A stretch of 64,000 bases of DNA from Cerina litoralis (GCA_022008415.1 JAIRBC010000011.1:79725-143724), one strand, 5' to 3'; positions 24,607 through 34,386 are shown, numbered from the stretch's first letter. Program-made: numbers and translations. Notes: generated by a model not told the origin, from the sequence alone.

Positions 24607-25710
24607 CTAGATGGCTTCGAACAATTTACCCGGAAGGGGCCGAATTACGCCTTTCATTTCCATATTCAAAAGGGTCGAGGAAGTTTTAAAAACAGGCAGG
24701 TTACAATCTAGAGCAATAGCGTCTAACAATTGCTTACCGGTTTTTTGCAGATGGTCATAAATGGCCTTTTCCGTAGTGTCCATTTCCACGAACAATTGTT
24801 TTTGGATCGATTGTGGCTTTTTGTCCCCGAGCTCCCATCCCAGCATATAAATTAGATCGGAGGCCGAAGTCAGCATGTGCGCTTTTTGTTGTTTGATAAG
24901 ATTATGGCAACCGGTACTGTACTTATCATGGACCCTTCCAGGAACCGCAAAGACATCCCTGTTGTAGCCATTGGCAATTTCTGCGGTCACCAGGCTACCT
25001 CCCTTTTCGGCAGATTCTATCACTACGGTGGCCTCACTAATTCCAGCAATAACCCGGTTGCGCCTCAGAAAATTCTCTCTTTCGGGATTGGAGGTGCTCC
25101 AGAACTCGGTTAAAAACCCGCCGTTTTTTTCAACATCCGCTCCGTAAACCGAATGCACTTTTGGATAGCACTGATTTAGGCCGTGTGCCAGACAGCCAAT
25201 GGTCTGCAACCCGTGTTTTATCGCCGCTTTTTGAATGCAAATATCGACCCCATACGCATAGCCACTGACAATAATCGGATCTAACGGAGCAATTTCTTCA
25301 ATAAAAGATTCACAAAATGACATCCCATAACTAGTAATGTTCCTGGTGCCCACAACACTGATTATCCTTCGACCGTCCAAATCTATCTTCCCTCTCTTAA
25401 ACAACAGGATGGGACTATCTAAGCAATGCTTTAAATAGGCCGGATAATCCTTATCCATAAAGTAGGTGTATTCGATACCTTGATTTGCGATATATTCAAA
25501 CTCCTGCTCTGCGGCCTCCAAATGTGCTTTATCGAACAAATGGCGAAGTACGAAGGCCCCAACCCCATCAATTCTCTGCAACCGCTGTTTTCTATCCCAA
25601 AAAATGGCGGATGGGCTACCACAGTGTGCGATAAGTTTTTTTGCCGTCACGTCGCCAATGTTCGGAATATTTTGAAGTCGCAAAAGGGCAATCAGTTCAT
25701 CCTTAACCAT
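24607..25710 (-). CDS. dprA: DNA-processing protein DprA
   Basis: DprA loads RecA on incoming single-stranded DNA during natural transformation and also supports recombination. The 367-residue protein has an N-terminal helix-hairpin-helix/SAM-like part (LLRLQNIPNIGDVTAKKLI), the Rossmann-type DprA core with SVVGTRNITSYG, SGYAYGVDI and GSLVTAEIANGYNRDVFAVPG, and a C-terminal winged-helix DML1-like part. This is the common length for Bacteroidota. It is transcribed convergent to trpS. Confidence 0.95.
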   Translation of the reverse strand: MVKDELIALLRLQNIPNIGDVTAKKLIAHCGSPSAIFWDRKQRLQRIDGVGAFVLRHLFDKAHLEAAEQEFEYIANQGIEYTYFMDKDYPAYLKHCLDSPILLFKRGKIDLDGRRIISVVGTRNITSYGMSFCESFIEEIAPLDPIIVSGYAYGVDICIQKAAIKHGLQTIGCLAHGLNQCYPKVHSVYGADVEKNGGFLTEFWSTSNPERENFLRRNRVIAGISEATVVIESAEKGGSLVTAEIANGYNRDVFAVPGRVHDKYSTGCHNLIKQQKAHMLTSASDLIYMLGWELGDKKPQSIQKQLFVEMDTTEKAIYDHLQKTGKQLLDAIALDCNLPVFKTSSTLLNMEMKGVIRPLPGKLFEAI

Positions 25711-25766
25711 TTCCAGATCTCTTAAAGTTATTCACAAAATACATAAAATATAATGTTAATAAAAAA

Positions 25767-25800
25767 TTGACGTTATTGTGTTGTAACTTTTTATATTTTG
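25767..25800 (+). promoter_or_regulatory. Candidate promoter for HU/SPOR gene
   Basis: TTG at 25767-25769, a 22-bp spacer and TATATTTTG at 25792-25800 approximate the Bacteroidota consensus. The leader would be only about 10 nt before the ATG at 25816. A TTG start inside this element (25798) is therefore unlikely. Confidence 0.45.
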
Positions 25801-25815
25801 CAATCTTTGTCGGAA

Positions 25816-26763
25816 ATGCAGGTAGCCCGATCCATAGAAGAATTATTGTACCGGTACAATTGTGTAATTATGCCGGGGTTCGGTGCTTTCCTTACCCAGC
25901 GAAAGTCTGCCACGATCCATCAAACCACCAATGCATTTTACCCTCCTTCCAAGGTATTGTCCTTTAACGAACAGCTCTCCAGCAATGATGGGCTATTGGT
26001 TTCCCATTTGGCGCAGATGGAAAAACGCTCCTACGACGAAATGTTGAAAGAGGTAGCGCTAATATCATCGCAATGGAAAGCAGACTTAAAGGAAAATAAA
26101 AGGCTGACCTTAACAAATATTGGAGAACTGTGGTTGAACAAGGCCGGTAAAATCCAGTTTCAACCTTCGTATCAGGTCAATTATCTTACCTCCTCGTTCG
26201 GATTATCCTCATTTGTGTCGGCCCCAGTGATTCGGGAAGTCTTAAAGGAGGAAGTGCAGGAATTGGAAGAGCACATTCCTTTTGTCATCACCCCGGAAAA
26301 GAGGGAGAAATTTGCCATCGGGCACTACCTTAAATATGCAGCCGTAATTCTGCTGGCGCTAACTGCAGGATTTACGGGTTATCGCATTTTTGGTGGGAAT
26401 GTCTTAAACGAACAACTGGCACAAAAGGCAGCGCAAGAACAGGTAACCAAGAAAATTCAGGAAGCTACCTTTTTTAGCAATGCCCCCTTGGAGCTGCCGG
26501 CGCTGACACTTACTCTGGAAAAAAACACTAAAACCGCCGATCATCAGATTATTGCCGGAGCCTACAGAATGCAAGGGAATGCCGATAAAAAAGTACGTGA
26601 ACTCAGAGCCAAGGGTTATGATTCGCAATACATCGGAGTAAACAAATACGGCCTTCATCTAGTAACCTATGGGGGTTACGACGATGCCAAAACCGCGCTA
26701 ATCAACCTTAGAAAAATAAAGCAAACCGAATCTAGTGAGGCTTGGCTGCTTTCTTCAAAATAG
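25816..26763 (+). CDS. HU-CCDC81-like and SPOR domain membrane protein
   Basis: A 315-residue protein with two N-terminal HU/CCDC81-type domains (about residues 1-125, with MPGFGAFLTQ and LTLTNIGELWLNKAGKIQFQPS), one membrane helix at about 178-196 and a C-terminal SPOR domain (about 240-315) with the IIAGAYR and GLHLVTYGGYDD strands. SPOR domains bind denuded peptidoglycan at division sites, so a role linking DNA or cytoplasmic partners to the septal wall is inferred. This domain combination is common in Bacteroidota. ATG 25816 is preferred over the upstream TTG. Confidence 0.85.
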   Translation: MQVARSIEELLYRYNCVIMPGFGAFLTQRKSATIHQTTNAFYPPSKVLSFNEQLSSNDGLLVSHLAQMEKRSYDEMLKEVALISSQWKADLKENKRLTLTNIGELWLNKAGKIQFQPSYQVNYLTSSFGLSSFVSAPVIREVLKEEVQELEEHIPFVITPEKREKFAIGHYLKYAAVILLALTAGFTGYRIFGGNVLNEQLAQKAAQEQVTKKIQEATFFSNAPLELPALTLTLEKNTKTADHQIIAGAYRMQGNADKKVRELRAKGYDSQYIGVNKYGLHLVTYGGYDDAKTALINLRKIKQTESSEAWLLSSK

Positions 26764-26810
26764 GAGCTTATTTAAGCGCTATTAATTACCTTCCTTCCCT
26801 TTTTCCCGTG

Positions 26811-26818
26811 TATCTTTG
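26811..26818 (+). promoter_or_regulatory. -7 element for thioesterase gene
   Basis: TATCTTTG is an exact TAnnTTTG match 17 bases before the ATG at 26836. It overlaps the alternative GTG at 26818, which supports the ATG start. Confidence 0.45.
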
Positions 26819-26835
26819 TGCCAAAATATAGGAAT

Positions 26836-27357
26836 ATGCAGCCTAAGACACCTAGTGAATCCAGAACAACGATGACCGATATGGTACTGCCGGGCGAGAC
26901 CAACCCCCTTAATAATCTATTTGGGGGGGAGCTCCTCGCAAGAATGGATAGGGCGGCCAGTATTGCGGCCCGCCGCCATAGCAGAAAGATTACCGTGACC
27001 GCTTCCGTAAACCATGTGGCGTTTAACCAATCGGTACCTTTGGGGACCGTGCTTACCGTAGAAGCTGCCGTTTCTAGGGCCTTTAGAACCTCAATGGAGG
27101 TATATATCGATGTTTGGATGGAGGATCGCTACAACGGGGAGCGCTCAAAGGCAAACGAGGCCATCTTTACCTTTGTTGCAGTAGACGAAACCGGCCGCCC
27201 AACACAGGTGCCCCCCCTAAACCCCGAAACCACGTTGGAAAAAGAACGCTTTGAGGCCGCGTTGCGCAGAAAGCAGTTGAGTTTGGTCCTAGCCGGTAAA
27301 ATGAAACCAGATCAAGCGACGGAACTGAAAGCGTTATTTTATCCTCCAAGCTCTTAA
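26836..27357 (+). CDS. Acyl-CoA thioesterase (hotdog fold, YciA-like)
   Basis: A 173-residue hotdog-fold thioesterase, expected to hydrolyse acyl-CoA to free acid and CoA in the cytoplasm. The family signature NPLNNLFGGELLARMDRAA sits near the N-terminus and carries the catalytic region; the central strand VNHVAFNQSVPLGTVL and the EAIFTFVAVD segment follow. The C-terminal ~40 residues form a charged helical extension common in this group. It overlaps the stop of the convergent aldo/keto reductase gene by four bases. Chain-length preference cannot be read from sequence. Confidence 0.88.
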   Translation: MQPKTPSESRTTMTDMVLPGETNPLNNLFGGELLARMDRAASIAARRHSRKITVTASVNHVAFNQSVPLGTVLTVEAAVSRAFRTSMEVYIDVWMEDRYNGERSKANEAIFTFVAVDETGRPTQVPPLNPETTLEKERFEAALRRKQLSLVLAGKMKPDQATELKALFYPPSS

Positions 27358-28190
27358 AAGTTAAAATTATCGGGGTCCGCACCAAACCTTTTTCCACGGT
27401 CCATACCTTTTAAAAGGACCATATCCTTTTGCGACAGTTCAAAATCGAAGATATCGGCATTGGCGATGATGCGGTCTCTGCGAACCGATTTGGGAATTGT
27501 AACGACACCATGCTGCAGATCCCACCGCAAAACGATCTGCGCAACGGTCTTTTTATACTGTTTGGCCAGATTCCTTATTGGCTCCAAATCAAAGATATTT
27601 CCCTGCATCAATGGAGACCAAGCTTCATACTGGATGGTATTTTCAGAACAAAAATCAATCAACTCCTGCTGCACCAGATAGGGGTGAAACTCCATTTGGT
27701 TTACCATCGGAACTATGTTGGAATCGGGGATTAGGTCTTGCAAATGATGCTTTAAGAAATTGCTTACCCCAATGGCGCGGACGCGGCCCTCATTATATAA
27801 GTATTCCAGAGCCCGCCAGGTTTCCTTATATTTTCCTAAAACCGGCCAATGTACGAGATATAGGTCTAGGTAGTCCGTTTGCAACCTCCTTAAACTAGCG
27901 TCAAAGGCTTTTAGGGTAGACTCGTATCCCTGATCCGAATTCCACACCTTGCTGACCAGAAATACATCCTTGCGGTTTACCTCGCTTTCCCTAATACCCC
28001 GTCCGACCCCTTTTTCATTGTTGTATACCGAAGCGGTGTCGATATGCCTATACCCGGTTTCCAATGCCCATTTTACCGCATTTGCCACCTCGAACCCGTC
28101 TTTGGATTGAAATACTCCCAATCCCAGATAAGGCATATCAACTCCATTGCGCAAGGTAAATGTACCCTTGATATCAGATATTTTGTGCAT
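27354..28190 (-). CDS. Aldo/keto reductase
   Basis: A 278-residue NAD(P)H-dependent aldo/keto reductase with a TIM-barrel fold. The catalytic tetrad is complete: D51, Y56 (DTASVYNNE), K81 (VSKVWN) and H114 (LVHWP). The cofactor-binding motif IPKSVRRDRIIANADIFDF is near the C-terminus. It resembles the 2,5-diketo-gluconate reductase/YtbE group; the substrate is unknown. It is the last gene of the minus-strand envelope operon, 15 bases after the EnvC-like gene, and its stop overlaps the thioesterase gene on the other strand. Confidence 0.92.
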   Translation of the reverse strand: MHKISDIKGTFTLRNGVDMPYLGLGVFQSKDGFEVANAVKWALETGYRHIDTASVYNNEKGVGRGIRESEVNRKDVFLVSKVWNSDQGYESTLKAFDASLRRLQTDYLDLYLVHWPVLGKYKETWRALEYLYNEGRVRAIGVSNFLKHHLQDLIPDSNIVPMVNQMEFHPYLVQQELIDFCSENTIQYEAWSPLMQGNIFDLEPIRNLAKQYKKTVAQIVLRWDLQHGVVTIPKSVRRDRIIANADIFDFELSQKDMVLLKGMDRGKRFGADPDNFNF

Positions 28191-28205
28191 CCTGTTATAA
28201 ATTCG

Positions 28206-29435
28206 TTATAATCGATATATCCATTCTTCCGGGTTGAGCCGCTGTGTATCCTTATAGAGGTAGAACTTCAACTGTGTTTGCCCGTTCAACCGATTGGTAT
28301 AAACATCGCCGAGCGCTTCCTTCGCCGTAACCTTGTCGCCCTTTTTCACATAGAGATGGGATAGGTTGTAATACGTGCTTATATAATTGCCGTGTTTTAG
28401 CTGTACCCCTTTGTTCCCCCCCGGAACCGAAAGTATGGCAATGACTTCCCCGTCAAAAATGGCCCTGGCCTGTGCCCCTTCATCCGTGGCTATGATAACC
28501 CCATTACTTTCGTGCTTGATTCCCGGATAAATTGCATCGCGATAAACACCAAATCCCTGACTTTTGATCCCCTTTTCAACGGGCCAAATAAGCTTACCCT
28601 TATTGGCCGAAAAGTTATTGGCCAAAATTGTAGCCTCTGGGGTTAAGACGAACCTACTGGAATTTGTTGTATTCCCAGCTTTTTTATTTGAGGCGGCAAT
28701 CGCGTTCCTGATCAGACGCTCGATCTGTTGATCTATCTTACGAGCCTCCGCTTCCTTCTTCCTTATGCTAGCGGTATACTTACTCTCGTTCTCACGGATG
28801 GTACCCAGCAATGCCTTCTGATCGTTCATTTCCTGCATCATCTCTTTTCTGGCCTTTAAATTTGCCGCTACCAAAAGGTCTTTTTGTCTTCGCTGCTCGG
28901 ACAAGTCCTTGTTGAGTTGGGTCAGTTCATTCGTTTTAGCCACCAACTTCTCGCCCTGATCCTTTCGGTACTTGGTATATTGTTTCATATACTGATACCG
29001 TTTGAATGCCTGGAAAAAATTTTCGGAGGACAAAATAAACAACAACCTGTTTTGTTGCGATCGGTTTTCGTAGGATTTTTGGATCATTGTAGCGTACTCC
29101 TCCTTTTGAAACTTTAGGTCTTCGCGCAGTTTGCCAATATTTCTAATGTTCGCATTGATCTGCCTGTTCAATAGGTTGGATTGTTGATTGGTGACACGGA
29201 TAAGCTGCTGGCGAACGTTGATCTTTTTATCGAGCGCACTCATTTGGTCCAATACGGTGCCCTTTTCTTTCTTTTCTGCGAAAAGCAACCGGTTTATTTC
29301 ATCGATCTCTTTTTGAAGCTGTTCCCGTTTTGCTTCCAAAGCCTTTTGTTCATTGGTTTGCCCATGGAGTCTTGCCATGGAAACCAATGATATAAATAAC
29401 AGACAGCAAATATAATATGAATGTTTACCTGTCAT
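28206..29435 (-). CDS. EnvC-like murein hydrolase activator with degenerate M23 domain
   Basis: A 409-residue exported protein with a signal peptide (about residues 1-26), a long coiled coil (about 28-255) and a C-terminal LytM/M23 domain (about 285-405). The zinc ligands are not intact: the usual HxxxD region reads KHESNGVIIATDEG and the usual HxH region reads TYYNLSHLY. That is the state of EnvC-type proteins, which switch on amidases rather than cut wall themselves. The start lies one base from the stop of the DUF4292 gene, indicating an operon. Amidase partners are not in the window. Confidence 0.88.
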   Translation of the reverse strand: MTGKHSYYICCLLFISLVSMARLHGQTNEQKALEAKREQLQKEIDEINRLLFAEKKEKGTVLDQMSALDKKINVRQQLIRVTNQQSNLLNRQINANIRNIGKLREDLKFQKEEYATMIQKSYENRSQQNRLLFILSSENFFQAFKRYQYMKQYTKYRKDQGEKLVAKTNELTQLNKDLSEQRRQKDLLVAANLKARKEMMQEMNDQKALLGTIRENESKYTASIRKKEAEARKIDQQIERLIRNAIAASNKKAGNTTNSSRFVLTPEATILANNFSANKGKLIWPVEKGIKSQGFGVYRDAIYPGIKHESNGVIIATDEGAQARAIFDGEVIAILSVPGGNKGVQLKHGNYISTYYNLSHLYVKKGDKVTAKEALGDVYTNRLNGQTQLKFYLYKDTQRLNPEEWIYRL

Positions 29436-29436
29436 T

Positions 29437-30225
29437 TTACTTTAAGACTATCTCTTTAAAACCTTTTGGTATTCTATATGGAAATGTCAACGGCCTATTA
29501 TACTGCATATTCCTGTATTCTAAATTTATTGTGTTTTTAGAATCCCCGTCCAAGGCAGTAATCCCTATTTTATCTGGTAAGATCCAATGGCCAATGGATT
29601 GATATTTTCCATACTCTATATCCAACATTCTTTTTTTTAAGGGCTGGGATAATATTTGGGATGCCACCATATAACTTCTAGGATCGATCCGGAACATAGA
29701 TTTAAAGAGGGCCATAGGCTGCCTAGGTTTTAGTACATACATTTGCCCGTCAAAGTTAGCACTATATTTTTCATCCTTTAGATTAAAGATGGCCCGCCCC
29801 AAAAGTACGTTCTGTATCTGGACAAAATTCAATTCCACTCCCAAAAATGTACTGAAATAGGAAAAGTCGCCGTCAAAGTATTCGTTGTTCAGTTTGTTGT
29901 AAAAAGTGACCCTATTTGGTGTGATATAGGCTTTAACAACTCCCATTGGAGCACTTATCCAAATGGCTTTGTCTCTTTCCATACGCAGACTTACCGTAAA
30001 TTCCTGGGAAGATTCCCCGTCCGAATATGTTATTCTGGCCTTACCGCTGAGGGTCTTAAAATTGTTTTGATTATTGTAGTGGTTTCTAATGACGGCCCTG
30101 GAGGAAAGATTCTCGTCAATTGCCCCATCTACATCTATTTTGGCAGATTTACAGGAGCTAAGGAAAAGCACCACAACGAAGTATCCCCAAAAAATTTGAT
30201 GTCTGCCCAAATATTTGTTTGCCAT
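29437..30225 (-). CDS. DUF4292 lipoprotein
   Basis: A 262-residue predicted lipoprotein of the DUF4292 family. The signal peptide ends in FLSSC with the lipid-carrying cysteine at residue 25. The mature protein is mostly beta, with repeated strands such as KTLSGKARITYSD and FTVSLRMERDKAIWIS, like LolA/LolB-type lipid-binding folds. A role in lipoprotein or lipid handling at the outer membrane is inference. It lies between the TPR gene (one-base gap) and the EnvC-like gene (one-base gap) in a tightly packed operon. Confidence 0.83.
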   Translation of the reverse strand: MANKYLGRHQIFWGYFVVVLFLSSCKSAKIDVDGAIDENLSSRAVIRNHYNNQNNFKTLSGKARITYSDGESSQEFTVSLRMERDKAIWISAPMGVVKAYITPNRVTFYNKLNNEYFDGDFSYFSTFLGVELNFVQIQNVLLGRAIFNLKDEKYSANFDGQMYVLKPRQPMALFKSMFRIDPRSYMVASQILSQPLKKRMLDIEYGKYQSIGHWILPDKIGITALDGDSKNTINLEYRNMQYNRPLTFPYRIPKGFKEIVLK

Positions 30226-30226
30226 T

Positions 30227-31153
30227 TCAGGATCCCGGTTTTATTTTACTAAGATACATATTTGCCTTGGAAGAATTTCCCAAAGCACTATATGCATTTG
30301 ACAACTGACGATAAATTTTGTTGTTCAATTCGGTATCATCCAAAAGATAGTCCAACGCAGATTCCAGGGTTTCGGAGGCTTTTTTATACTGGGAGTTATT
30401 ATTTAGGGCAACCCCATAGGCGTAGTAGAAATAAGGCTGGGTCGGAAAACTTTCCAAGGCATTGGAGGCAATCTGTATCAAAGCTTCATAATCTTTCAAA
30501 ACAATCAGTTGTTCAATTTGGGAATAATAAGATTGCAAAGGGCCCTTTGATGACCCCTCCCTTTGGCCCACAGAACTAACAGTTGCAGGATTTTGCTTAA
30601 CGGCGATAGAGTCCTTGATCTTAAGCACCAAATTGGCCGTAAAGGAGGAAATTTTTATACCTTTTAGTACTTTTAGTGCTCCTTCGTAATTTCCATGCCA
30701 ATAATAGATCAAGGCCAAGTTTTCCCTCAGTTGTATATTGTCGAACGGAATCCTAGTTTTAATCCCTTCAAATGAATTCCCCAGCTTTGGAAGAATCTCC
30801 GCCAAAACGTTCAGGTACCAAAGGTTTTCCGGTTTTGAATTGAGCGCGTTAACGGCGTATTCCTGGGCTAAAACAAAATTGCCCCCATCACTATACGCCT
30901 TAGCCAATTCAAAATCCACAACTTCATTGTTCGGGCTAATTTCCTTGCACTTTAACAAAAGGATTATTGCTTTGTCGTAATTTTCTATCGCCTTTTGTTT
31001 TAAGGCCTCAAAAAACGCCTCTTGAAATTCATCGGAATACATTTCGGTGGAAACCGCGGCATTGCCTTCTTCCGGTTCTTGGGTAAGGGCATGATTCGGT
31101 TTGAGAAGCAACCCCAAAATAAAAAGAAAAAATAATGGCCCGGTATTTTTCAT
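30227..31153 (-). CDS. Exported tetratricopeptide repeat protein
   Basis: A 308-residue protein with a signal peptide or N-terminal membrane anchor (MKNTGPLFFLFILGLLL) and several TPR-like helical pairs (for example AIENYDKAIILLLKCKEISPNN, shortened here to its start and end, and the ALNNNSQYKKASETLESAL region). TPR arrays serve protein-protein contacts, and the partner is unknown. ATG 31153 is preferred because it begins with the signal sequence; the frame starts 27 bases earlier. It is placed between dut and DUF4292 in the envelope operon. Confidence 0.8.
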   Translation of the reverse strand: MKNTGPLFFLFILGLLLKPNHALTQEPEEGNAAVSTEMYSDEFQEAFFEALKQKAIENYDKAIILLLKCKEISPNNEVVDFELAKAYSDGGNFVLAQEYAVNALNSKPENLWYLNVLAEILPKLGNSFEGIKTRIPFDNIQLRENLALIYYWHGNYEGALKVLKGIKISSFTANLVLKIKDSIAVKQNPATVSSVGQREGSSKGPLQSYYSQIEQLIVLKDYEALIQIASNALESFPTQPYFYYAYGVALNNNSQYKKASETLESALDYLLDDTELNNKIYRQLSNAYSALGNSSKANMYLSKIKPGS

Positions 31154-31188
31154 ATCTGAACTTAAGGATCCAAGGGGCAAGGGGACTT

Positions 31189-31623
31189 TTACTTCGTCCC
31201 GGTACTCCCAAAACCACCAGCACCACGAGAGGTCTCGGACAATTCCTCAACTTCCGACCATTCCGCGCGTTCGTGCTTGGCTATAATCAATTGGGCCACC
31301 CGTTCCCCATTGGTGACCGTAAACGAATCGTTGGACAGGTTAACCAGAATAACTCCTATTTCCCCCCTATAATCGGCGTCAATAGTTCCTGGGGAGTTGA
31401 GTACCGTTATTCCATTTTTGGCGGCCAATCCGCTGCGCGGACGTACCTGAGCCTCATAACCAATAGGCAATTCCAAAAAAAGACCTGTTTTAATTATGGC
31501 CCTCCCTAAAGGATTTAACGTAATTGGCTCTGAAATATTGGCTCTTAGATCCATTCCCGCCGATGCCCCTGTTTCGTACTGGGGCAGGGCATGGGAAGAT
31601 CGGTTGATGATTTTTATATTCAT
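31189..31623 (-). CDS. dut: dUTP diphosphatase
   Basis: A trimeric dUTPase that hydrolyses dUTP to dUMP, keeping uracil out of DNA and feeding dTMP synthesis. The 144-residue length is normal. All five motifs are seen: [42 protein letters not shown] and the C-terminal [10 protein letters not shown] arm that closes on the substrate. It follows the flippase gene by 151 bases and precedes the TPR gene by 35 bases. Confidence 0.97.
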   Translation of the reverse strand: MNIKIINRSSHALPQYETGASAGMDLRANISEPITLNPLGRAIIKTGLFLELPIGYEAQVRPRSGLAAKNGITVLNSPGTIDADYRGEIGVILVNLSNDSFTVTNGERVAQLIIAKHERAEWSEVEELSETSRGAGGFGSTGTK

Positions 31624-31774
31624 ACGATTATGTTTTTCTACTAAGTACTATAGTAGATCGATTAATAATTTAGATGTCATCGAAACAGAGAGAATAGAAT
31701 ATAGAGAATAGACTATTGATTTAAAGTGCTAGGTAACGATCTGCTGGATTTTGTCTCTGTTCTATATTCTTTTT

Positions 31775-33235
31775 TTACTTCCTCAAAAATATTTGAGTGA
31801 GTTTTTCCCTTTCCATTTTGAAAACCAGCGCCAAAAATACAAAAAGTAAAAAGGATCCGATCCATATATTTCTATCAAATACATAGAAGGAAATAGCGGA
31901 AAACAGAATCGAGATGGTTAAATAGAAGTATATTTTGCGAAAATTATACGGGACCGGATAGTACTTTCTACCGAAATAAAAAGAAAGCACCATCATACTG
32001 CCATAGGCAATCAGTGTAGCTATGGCAGAAGCCATATAACCCATGCTGGGAATAAGGGTGTAGTTTATCATAATGGTCAGAATGGCGCCTATCATGGAGA
32101 TATAGGCCCCAAATTTTGTTTGATCCGTCACCTTGTACCAAACCGAAAGATTGTGGTAGATGCCCAAAAAGAAATTGGCCAGTACAATTAAGGGCACAAC
32201 CGACATTGCCTCCCAATACGCAGGGTTTCTCACAAAAATCAACTTTAATACATCTGCATAAACCACGACCGCGAGCAAAATTACACTGCCCAGGACGATA
32301 AAGTAATTCGTGATCTGGGCATAGGCCTTCTGGGGGTTTTCGGTTGTGGAATGGCTAAAAAAGAAAGGTTCGATCCCCATCCTAAAAGCAGTTGCGAACA
32401 ACGTCATGAACAAAGCCAATTTATAACAGGCCGCATATTTACCCACCTCGCTATCCGCGATACCTTCCGGTAACAATTTTGCCAAAAGAATCTTGTCAAA
32501 GACCTCGTTGATTGTAAAGGCAATCCCCGCGATCATAACCGGCATGGCATATTTTATCATGTTTCTCCAAAGTGAAAAATCAAAAGCATACGGACGCCTA
32601 ATATACAATCGGAGCATCATTAAGAGGGTAACACTGCTCGAAATAAGATTGGAGATAAAAATATAGGAGATTTCAAAATCGGGTTTATAAATCCCTGCCA
32701 AGAAGGATTCCGGGTTGGTCTGGACAATTTGCGGCAGATACCTAATAAAGAAAATATTGAGTCCTAGGTTGATGGCTACGTTCGTTAACTTGACCAACGC
32801 ATATCGCATGGGCTTCTCGTTTGCCCTTAACCAGGCAAAAGGAACGATTACCAGTGCGTCCAAAACCAGGATCCAAATGGCATATTGGATGTACTTTGCG
32901 TCGATTTCCGTGAATTGCGACATCCTATCCTGAAAAATTTGGGCCAAAACCAAGAAAAGAAGGGTACTTACCAATATGGAAATCAGGGAGGTAGACACCA
33001 TTTTTTTCCGGTTCGGGGCGTTGTGGTAAAACCTAAAAAAGGCCGTTTCCATCCCGTAGGCCAAGATTACATTGAAAATAGCGAACCAAGAAAAGATAAC
33101 CGTTACCACCCCATAGCTATCGGTGACCAAATATTTGGTGTACAGGGGCAGGAGAAGAAAAGAGAGCATTCTAGGCAACACCGTTGCCAAACCATAGATA
33201 AAAGTTTGTTTGAAAAGTTTATTAAGCGGGTTCAA
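31775..33235 (-). CDS. Polysaccharide biosynthesis flippase (MOP superfamily)
   Basis: A 486-residue polytopic membrane protein with about 12-14 helices, of the Wzx/MATE-like MOP exporter superfamily. The N-terminal FIYGLATVLPRMLSFLLLPL segment is the usual first helix of oligosaccharide flippases. It probably flips lipid-linked sugars across the inner membrane, though lipid II-like substrates are also possible. It heads the minus-strand operon that continues through dut, TPR, DUF4292 and EnvC-like genes, so cell envelope synthesis is the theme. Confidence 0.87.
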   Translation of the reverse strand: MNPLNKLFKQTFIYGLATVLPRMLSFLLLPLYTKYLVTDSYGVVTVIFSWFAIFNVILAYGMETAFFRFYHNAPNRKKMVSTSLISILVSTLLFLVLAQIFQDRMSQFTEIDAKYIQYAIWILVLDALVIVPFAWLRANEKPMRYALVKLTNVAINLGLNIFFIRYLPQIVQTNPESFLAGIYKPDFEISYIFISNLISSSVTLLMMLRLYIRRPYAFDFSLWRNMIKYAMPVMIAGIAFTINEVFDKILLAKLLPEGIADSEVGKYAACYKLALFMTLFATAFRMGIEPFFFSHSTTENPQKAYAQITNYFIVLGSVILLAVVVYADVLKLIFVRNPAYWEAMSVVPLIVLANFFLGIYHNLSVWYKVTDQTKFGAYISMIGAILTIMINYTLIPSMGYMASAIATLIAYGSMMVLSFYFGRKYYPVPYNFRKIYFYLTISILFSAISFYVFDRNIWIGSFLLFVFLALVFKMEREKLTQIFLRK

Positions 33236-33390
33236 CTAGAATAATATTAGGAAATTTAAAAGTAGGTATTTATACATTCGCAACAAAGGATGATCCACGC
33301 TTTGAGCATATTATTCCCAAGGAAGTCGTTCCGGTTGTGTTACGCTGGCACTAGGGACCGAGACCATGCCAAAAACCGGTAGTCCACAAA

Positions 33391-33415
33391 AAAACCCCGT
33401 TGGAGACGGGGTTTT
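33391..33415 (-). terminator. Terminator of ATP synthase operon
   Basis: A 10-bp stem (33391-33400 with 33406-33415) with a 5-base loop, followed on the minus strand by TTTTTTTG. It is 23 bases after the atpG stop. Confidence 0.88.
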
Positions 33416-33437
33416 AAATTATTTTCTATTGCAAATC

Positions 33438-34298
33438 TTAATTGTTCAATGCCTCTGCACCACCCACAATCTCCAAGATTTCATTGGTGATGGCCGCCTG
33501 TCTGGCTTTGTTGTAGCTCAGTTTTAACTGATCTCTAAGTTCTGTGGCGTTATCGGTTGCCTTGTGCATGGCGGTCATACGGGCACCGTGCTCACTGGCG
33601 AACGAATCGCGTATTTCTTTATACAATTGCGTCTTCAATGATTTCGGAATTAATTGCTCCACAATTTCTGCTTTGGTAGGCTCAAAAATATAATCCGCAT
33701 TGACATTCTCTCCTTCGGCGACGGGAACAATAGGTAAAAATTGTTCGGTCATCACTGTTTGGGTGGCCGCATTTTTAAACTTGTTGTACACAACATCGAT
33801 CCTGTCATAGGAACCATTTGCAAACAAAGCCATCAACTCTTCGGCTATAAGGGCAACATTGTCAAAGGAAAGGTCATCGTATACTTGGCTGTGGTTAGAG
33901 ATTACATTGGTCTTTTTCGATAGGATATCATTCGCCTTTTTCCCAATCGCCATAAAATCTACTTGCTTTCCGGCATAGGTTTCATTGGCCAAGGCCTGAC
34001 TTCTCTTAATAACATTGGTGTTAAAAGCGCCACAGAGCCCACGATTGGAAGTCACCGCTACGACCAGCACCTTCTTAACCTCTCTATTATCTGAATATTT
34101 ACTATCCGAATCAACATCCAAACTGGCACTTAAATTCTGTAATAGCTCGGTGAGCTTGTCCGAATAGGGCCGCATGGCCGTAATGGCGTCCTGGGCCTTC
34201 TTCAACTTTGCTGCCGACACCATTTTCATGGCGCTGGTAATCTGCATCGTAGAGGATACCGAGGCTATTCTGTTTCGTATTTCCTTTAAGTTAGCCAT
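33438..34298 (-). CDS. atpG: ATP synthase gamma subunit
   Basis: The gamma subunit is the central rotor shaft of F1. The 286-residue protein has the N-terminal helix ANLKEIRNRIASVSSTMQIT, the central TSNRGLCGAFN motif and the C-terminal helix with RAMHKATDNA-type residues. Lengths and ends are normal. It is the last gene of the operon, followed by a terminator, and is separated from atpA by a 381-base region that holds a dead gene. Confidence 0.97.
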   Translation of the reverse strand: MANLKEIRNRIASVSSTMQITSAMKMVSAAKLKKAQDAITAMRPYSDKLTELLQNLSASLDVDSDSKYSDNREVKKVLVVAVTSNRGLCGAFNTNVIKRSQALANETYAGKQVDFMAIGKKANDILSKKTNVISNHSQVYDDLSFDNVALIAEELMALFANGSYDRIDVVYNKFKNAATQTVMTEQFLPIVPVAEGENVNADYIFEPTKAEIVEQLIPKSLKTQLYKEIRDSFASEHGARMTAMHKATDNATELRDQLKLSYNKARQAAITNEILEIVGGAEALNN

Positions 34299-34386
34299 TC
34301 TTTATAATTATGGATTTGGAATGAATAATTCTGAATTGGGAATTTCTAATTAATGTTACCAAAAATTTTATAAGTTCCACACATTT

